Of a stretch of 64,000 nt of DNA, positions 60,301-64,000 are shown in pieces. Below the pieces are notes generated by a model. It did no database searches. It saw nothing but the letters and a program-made list of their open reading frames with translations, and was not told where the DNA came from. The translations under genes and the position numbers were made by a program. Origin of the DNA: Lates calcarifer. Its lineage: Eukaryota > Chordata > Actinopteri > Centropomidae. The stretch's first letter is position 1. Each line of letters opens with the position of its first letter. Where the stretch lies: assembly GCF_001640805.2 (NCBI RefSeq), contig NC_066838.1, positions 434,001 to 498,000 of the forward strand, in the 5' to 3' direction.

Positions 60301-62217
60301 CCACTGGGTTCTTGGTCACATCTGTCATCATAAGACAACAGCTTTACGTTTTGTTGTTTTATTATGTTGCATAAGGCCAAATGTGAGAATCAAACCATTT
60401 GATTGTGCTCATTCTGAATCCTCCAGCATGTCATGAATTTGATGATTTCAGTTTTTCATGTTTTGTGATGTACCTATCCCAGTTGTTGAGACAGAGCTTG
60501 CATCTGTAAGAGGGATGAAGACCTGCGGAACTTTGGACATTTGGAAGATGAAACCAAGCGTTAGCGCTTAGGGATGTTAATGTGTGGCTCTTATTCTTAA
60601 TTATACTTAATTCCTCCATGCAGCTTTATACATACCAGCCCTGGAACATCTTTAACTGTAGCAGCGCAGTATTTGCACTGGTAGCAACAGGATCGTCAGC
60701 AATTTATTTAATGCATAGTAACTAGCAGTGGTAGAAACAACAGTAGCAGTAACAGTGAAATAGTCATTGTGGTGGTGGTAAAACTGGTAGCAGTAGCATG
60801 GATACAGTAGTAGTATTGTCTGTCAGTGCAGTTTGAAAATTTGACCTTCTTACAGGCAGGATAATAACTCAATGACAACAGATACATTGTAAACACGCTC
60901 TGCGTTTGAACTGAATTGTCCATGGTGTGTGTTTCTTTCAGGATTGGCAGGAGCGCTACATTAATGAGAACTACACCCACATCATGAAAGACAAGCTGAT
61001 TGAGACTGTGAGATACAACACAAGTTGTCCTTCACACAGATGAAATTGCTACATGATTGTCCACATTGTAACAGAGTAAAACTGCATGACTGATTTTCTT
61101 TCATAGAAGGAACTGAACACATGTAAACTCCTCTGTCCCTCTGTGTTGCTTTTAACCCTTTATCGGGCATTTATTGAAATACTTGGAATTTCAAAATTTC
61201 AACCCTAGAGTGTCATAGCAGGGCACAACAAGACTTTTTTACTTTTGTGACATTTTTGAAAATATTCAATTTTCATGTAGAAAATCAAGATCATTGAAGT
61301 TTCCATATGTGATTCCTTGCCTGTCTAGGTTAAAAAAATTCTAAAAGGTGTATATATAAAGAAAATAGAAAAACACATATAAAGTTAAAGGAACATTATT
61401 TTTAACATGTTCCATTGAACATAAATAACACACATATATCTATATATAACATAAATAACAAATTATATATAAATATAACTAGAACTAGCAGCTGTGGCTC
61501 AGGCATATATATATATATATATATAATATTGATTCTCACTGGGCCACGTAGCGACGCCATTTGGATGTCTGCGAAGTTACCATATATAGTCACTTGCCCG
61601 GTAAAGGGTTAATACTGTGACTGCATTGGACTGCAAAGTAGAGACTAAAAAGTCACTCGCTGAGACTTCATTTTAAAAAGTTTCAAAGAAAGAGTGATAT
61701 TGACAGGGGATTTTCCTAAATGTATAACAGTGCAAGTGTATGAAATAGGTGATATCATTCAGTGGTGTAATTGTGCTGTGTCCTCTGTCCACCAGCCTTG
61801 TCCTGATGTGTACTGGTTCCCAGTTTTCTCTGATGTTGCTTGTAACCACCTAGTTGAAGAAATGGAACACTATGGGAAGTGGTCCGGAGGAAACAATGTG
61901 GTATGTGATTATATGGGTGGTATGGCACTATTTATTTTTTATTTTGCTGTAATTTGTCAGTCTATCAGATTCCCAAGTCAACAGGCAGCTCTGATTTCAA
62001 AGCCAAAAGAATCTTTGAGTGAGTTTTGTTGATATCTAATGTCTTAACTGATTACTTTCTTTTCTTTCAGGACACCAGAATCCAAGGCGGTTATGAAAAC
62101 GTCCCCACCATCGATATTCACATGAATCAAATCAACTTTGAAAAGGAATGGCATAAATTCTTACTGGAGTACATAGCACCGATCACAGAGAAAATGTATC
62201 CTGGTTACTACACCAAG
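42367..62217 (+). CDS. plod1: Procollagen-lysine 5-dioxygenase 1 (lysyl hydroxylase 1), 17 of about 19 exons
   Basis: An ER enzyme that hydroxylates collagen lysines using Fe(II), 2-oxoglutarate and ascorbate, allowing cross-links. Exons: 42367-42457, 44409-44500, 44806-44939, 45671-45834, 48762-48874, 49845-49908, 52186-52283, 53020-53121, 53288-53419, 54496-54617, 57787-57891, 58078-58203, 59081-59222, 59489-59602, 60942-61007, 61796-61900, 62071-62217. All phases agree (1917 bases, 639 codons). Residues 1 to about 23 are a signal peptide. The N-terminal glycosyltransferase-like domain has a DxxD site (ILFIDSYDVVF, Asp 105 and 108) and GSGGFIGYLP. The conserved middle includes [20 protein letters not shown] and [13 protein letters not shown]; the last exon reads [16 protein letters not shown] and ends YPGYYTK. 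The His-x-Asp iron ligands and C-terminus (about 90 residues) lie beyond 64000. Intron 11 is GC-AG. Adjacent KIAA2013 supports PLOD1 over PLOD2 and PLOD3; the teleost paralogue letter is not decided. Confidence 0.93.
42458..44408. other. plod1 intron 1
   Basis: Donor AAG|GTAAGT, acceptor TCTTCCAG|AG. No other exon or named repeat; a short AT run is at 43818-43831. The GC content near its start suggests it still belongs to the promoter-proximal region. Confidence 0.4.
45541..45560. repeat. (AGCTG)4 short tandem repeat
   Basis: Four perfect pentamer units in plod1 intron 3. Confidence 0.85.
46005..47790 (-). mobile_element. CR1/Rex1-like LINE, broken, in plod1 intron 4
   Basis: Read on the minus strand, from high to low coordinates: [20 protein letters not shown] (about 47390), [19 protein letters not shown] (about 47050), a polymerase site FVDDTTVVG (about 46820), [20 protein letters not shown], then a C-terminal block [12 protein letters not shown] and [19 protein letters not shown]. 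The 3' end near 46010 carries the repeated GATTCT-type tail, which also ends the fragment at 11310-11747. Stops and frameshifts are frequent. The lineage within the CR1-like group is my best guess. Confidence 0.7.
47791..48761. other. plod1 intron 4, right part
   Basis: No exon or recognisable repeat. The acceptor TGTCCTCAG|GTTTC closes the intron. Confidence 0.35.
48930..49200 (-). repeat. tRNA-derived SINE family B, reversed copy
   Basis: Starts (in plus orientation) with the ATTTA tail and ATGGACTGTACTTATATAGC, then GACCACTCAAAGCGCTTCAC. It ends at the worn tRNA-like head (TGGGTGATCGCTCCTACCTC, then CTGAGCCATAG). It is the reverse complement of 19903-20160. It lies in plod1 intron 5. Confidence 0.7.
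50102..51599. other. plod1 intron 6, left part
   Basis: No exon, RNA gene or repeat was recognised. Confidence 0.35.
51600..52090 (-). mobile_element. Tc1-like transposon remnant in plod1 intron 6
   Basis: Text such as CTGCACACACACCATGTTCA, GATCTACCCACAGATTTTCA and AGTTCATGGTGGATTTTTAG is the reverse strand of a fish Tc1-type transposase gene. On the minus strand a worn stretch encodes the region where ESxLQDNDPKH-like proteins begin. No ends are preserved. It stops about 100 bases before exon 7. Confidence 0.5.
52600..52775 (+). repeat. Short dispersed repeat (family H)
   Basis: TTGGCTTGTACACCACAGGT and TCTTAGTGCCCCTGCTAGCT-CAGC parallel the block at 22370-22500 (TCTTAGTGCTCCTCCCAGCT-CAGC), in the same orientation. 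The class is unknown. Confidence 0.4.
53735..54130. repeat. Possible solo repeat with palindromic edge
   Basis: TTGTCACAG and CTGTGACAA (about 53768-53787) form a short palindrome at the left, and a CTTGTCACATAG occurs near 54102. The sequence between is GC-richer than its surroundings and not coding. It could be a worn LTR or MITE; this is speculative. Confidence 0.25.
54618..55267. other. plod1 intron 10, left part
   Basis: No feature was recognised beyond the GT donor after GGGCCT. Confidence 0.35.
55268..55450 (-). repeat. Dispersed retroposon family A, reversed partial copy
   Basis: AGACCCAACAGTTCCCACCA, TGAGCAGCACTTAGTGACAG, CAGACTCAGGGTGGGCGGCC and GCCTCGACTGGTTGGGTT match the family reversed relative to 38495-38767. 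It lacks the 3' tail portion and runs into a purine-rich AG tract. Confidence 0.6.
55475..57490 (+). repeat. Family F element: 2-kb non-coding repeat with internal units
   Basis: The left edge reads ATTAAAGCTGCAAGCAGCAT then AAATGGGCCCTTGCACC. The right edge reads TAGGGCCTTTGCAGGCTTTG then GGGCTCTATTAATAATAAT, so the two ends are partial inverted counterparts. Inside, units of roughly 300 bases recur (starts near 55788, 56082 and 56735), each with TTTCCTGTTTCCAGTAGGTG-type text, AATATTGGCATGTAGATGTG and CAACTTCCTGTTTCATGGCG. It lies in plod1 intron 10. It looks like a non-autonomous DNA element whose inside expanded in tandem. Confidence 0.6.
57892..57897 (+). other. plod1: Non-canonical GC splice donor (plod1 intron 11)
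   Basis: The exon ends AACCT and the intron starts GCAAGT; the acceptor is CCTCTAG at 58077. Only this donor gives the family sequence across the junction ([13 protein letters not shown]) and a correct phase. A GT two bases later in CAAGTATA breaks the frame. Confidence 0.8.
58204..59080. other. plod1 intron 12
   Basis: No repeat or RNA gene was recognised. Donor AGT|GTAAGT, acceptor TTTTTAG|GGG. Confidence 0.4.
59990..60270. mobile_element. Tc1-like transposon end fragment
   Basis: AGTGCATTCAGAAAGTATTC then AGACCCC is the terminal sequence of a common fish Tc1 family, followed by TATTCAGACCCTTTACTATG and TCTCTTGATTGTCTTTGAGA. Only one end and some body remain. It lies in plod1 intron 14. 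Confidence 0.6.
60271..60941. other. plod1 intron 14, right part
   Basis: A degenerate AGTAGC-rich patch lies at 60715-60830; otherwise nothing was recognised. Confidence 0.35.
61152..61612. mobile_element. 461-bp TTAA-flanked MITE in plod1 intron 15
   Basis: The left edge TTAA-CCCTTTATCGGGCA (61152-61169) and right edge TGCCCGGTAAAGGG-TTAA (61595-61612) are inverted repeats matching at 13 of 14 bases, with TTAA at both edges. This fits a piggyBac-type target duplication. There is no coding capacity. It contains an AT run at 61505-61525 and a SINE-head-like GCTGTGGCTCAGG at 61491-61503. Confidence 0.7.
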
Positions 62218-62699
62218 GTAAGACATTCACATTCATCCTTCCTGAGAGATTCATGTCTCATACTTGAAATTTAATAGCTGAAATTGATCATCTTGGCTGA
62301 ACACAATTAAGCAGAAATATTGCACATCTGATTGTCCTTCTATGTCTTCAGCTGTGTTACAGAGTGGCATAGCATTTCCCAGAAAGTGTGTGTCAGTCCG
62401 ATAAAGTACCAAAGTGGCAGGGATTCTTATTGTCTGTTTATTCTCTGTATAGACAATGTTAGGTTTCTGGCAGGTCTTGGGTTGTCATCAAACTCTCAAT
62501 CGTCCCAGAAGATCCTGTTATTTTGAGGAATGTAAATAATTGTATAACAGAAATACTAAATAACTAACTCAATCTTATAAGCTATATAACCTCATAAGCC
62601 TACAAGCCTTCTAAGTAAAACCTGTTTCAGTGTTCAGTGCCCCATTATTGTTTTAAGATGCACTTGTCCATGTTACATTGTCTGTGTAAAAAAAATCAA
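62218..62699. other. plod1 intron 17, left part
   Basis: Begins with the donor AAG|GTAAGA. No exon of the C-terminal iron-binding region is present here or up to 64000. Confidence 0.45.
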
Positions 62700-62998
62700 A
62701 GTGATACCAATAATACAGTAGTAGTTATGATAGTAGTGATAATTAAAGTAGTAATTGCAAAAGTAGCAATAATGCTAGAGCAGTACTAGTAATTTCTAAG
62801 TATAACAGTTGAACAGGTGTTGAGTGGAGTTGTAGGAGCAGCAGGAGACTTGTCATCACAGATCAGACTCTACAGCTCCAGAGGCAGAAATACCTGCAGA
62901 AAGAGACAGAAGAGGAGAGAGAGACGGAAGAGCACAATACTACAGGAAAGAGGAGATACTGAGTTAGTAACATGTAATATGGGATATGAATCCATACT

Positions 62999-63034
<36 letters not shown>

Positions 63035-63310
63035 CTCAGTGCATCATGGGAGATCTCCCAGCAGTCTAGGCCTATAGCAGCATAACTAAGGGATGGTTCA
63101 AGCCTGAGCCAACCCTAACTATAAGCTTTATCAAAGAGGAAAGTTTTAAGCCGACTCTTAAAGGTACAGAGGGTGTCTGCCTCCTGGACCCAGACTGGGA
63201 GAAGGTTCCACAGTAGAGGAGCCTGATAACTGAAGGCTCTGCCTCCCATTCTACTCCTGGAAACTCTGGGAACCACCAGTAAACCAGCATTCTGGGAGCA
63301 CAATGTAACT
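62700..63310 (+). repeat. Dispersed repeat family G, second copy, with (GA)n
   Basis: An AGTAGT-rich start, then GTTGTAGGAGCAGCAGGAGA, a (GA)n run at 63003-63032, AGCTCAGTGCATCATGGGAG, CCACAGTAGAGGAGCCTGAT and CTGAAGGCTCTGCCTCCCAT. It matches 26880-27335 closely in the same orientation. Confidence 0.65.
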
Positions 63311-63349
63311 TTGGTTTTGTCTAAGCTCAAAAGTAAAAAGTTGCTTGTC

Positions 63350-63670
63350 ATCCCCAAGTTTTAATGTCCCTAAGTCAAACCTGGAGTTTGGCTAAACCAG
63401 TTTAGTGTGGTACCTTTAACGCCAATCGAATGCTGTATAGGTCTGTAGTTGGCTAATACATCTGGATCTAGAGTGGGCTTTTGTAGAAGAGGTTTGATTA
63501 CAGCTGTTTTATACGACTGCAGCACATAACCTGTTACCAAGGACAGATTTAACATATGTAATACAGGACTGCAAATTAAGGGCAGAGCTTCCTTAAGCAG
63601 CCTAGTTGGGATGGGGTCTAAGAGACATGTTGAAGGTGTAGATGAAGAAATAGTTGAGGTTAATTGGTGG
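63350..63670 (-). mobile_element. L2-like LINE reverse-transcriptase fragment with internal deletion
   Basis: On the minus strand it reads AVIKPLLQKPTLDPDVLANY then RPI, directly followed by GVKGTTLNWF. In intact L2 proteins these two blocks are separated by well over a hundred residues, so the middle of the polymerase domain is missing. It follows the family G copy immediately, suggesting they may be parts of one element. Confidence 0.6.
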
Positions 63671-63819
63671 AGTTCAATGGCAGAAAAAGAGTTATAATAT
63701 AATCATTTATATGAAAATATAGTCATTCTTGACATCACAGTGTTGTCAAGATAACTGTCAGAATATGAATCACTCGCAGGTTTGATAAGTGATTAATCAT
63801 TATTCTTGTGGAAAAATGC

Positions 63820-64000
63820 TAAATGGACTGTACTTACAGCGCTTTTCTAGTCATATCAACCATTCAAAGAGCTTCACGCTACAGGTCACATCCACCCATT
63901 CACACACACATTCATACACCACTTGTTCTACACATATAAGTGCTCTCTAACACATACACACACATCAGCTCCTGTGCTGCTGTCTATGTGTTCTGCTGAC
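63820..64000 (-). repeat. tRNA-derived SINE family B, reversed, cut by window edge
   Basis: AAATGGACTGTACTTACAGC, CTTTTCTAGTCATATCAACC and GTGCTCTCTAACACATACAC follow the same order as in 48930-49200. The tRNA-like head would lie beyond 64000. Confidence 0.65.

Noticed and set aside
61402..61612. Frames over the AT-rich part of plod1 intron 15
   Set aside because: They arise from the MITE and its AT run, with complementary frames on both strands.

Overview
This window is vertebrate nuclear DNA, almost certainly from a ray-finned (teleost) fish. The evidence is multi-exon genes with GT-AG introns, and a dense load of fish-type repeats: Tc1-like transposons, gypsy, L1-like, L2-like and CR1/Rex1-like retroelements, tRNA-derived SINEs and TTAA-flanked MITEs. 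There is nothing bacterial or phage-like, and no CRISPR, operon or rRNA. No complete tRNA gene was recognised by eye.

Four protein-coding genes can be read exon by exon with matching splice phases. (1) 1640-13708, minus strand: the first three coding exons of a receptor-type guanylate cyclase with an extracellular NIT-like region. The rest of its cyclase domain lies left of base 1. (2) 16170-22919, plus strand: a complete short-form polyhomeotic protein (phc2-like; FCS zinc finger and SAM domain), a Polycomb PRC1 subunit. (3) 34432-40412, minus strand: the orthologue of human KIAA2013, a membrane protein of unknown function. It has two exons, and the second carries a one-base frame break near 35077. 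(4) 42367-62217, plus strand: 17 coding exons of plod1 (procollagen lysyl hydroxylase 1). The exons with the iron-binding residues lie right of the window.

Layout: genes 1 and 2 are divergent, with about 2.5 kb between their start codons. Genes 3 and 4 are divergent, with about 2 kb between start codons; the KIAA2013-PLOD1 adjacency matches human 1p36.22 and supports both identifications. 23.1-34.4 kb holds no recognisable gene and is mostly decayed mobile DNA.

The repeat layer is instructive. The 10.5-kb intron of the cyclase gene holds two decayed gypsy elements. One is interrupted by an L1-like LINE, itself interrupted by a TTAA-flanked MITE containing a (CA)n run. The same intron also holds a Tc1 copy split by another MITE. 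Three different TTAA-flanked inverted-repeat elements (208, 1242 and 461 bp) can be delimited to the base. The plod1 introns hold a CR1-like LINE, a 2-kb tandem-unit element, Tc1 remnants and SINEs, yet all seventeen exons keep frame. I found no candidate for a wholly new biological system. The most checkable oddities are the KIAA2013 frame break, a GC-AG intron in plod1, the NIT-type cyclase and the TTAA elements. Identifications rest on reading translated sequence and remembered family motifs; no search was run.
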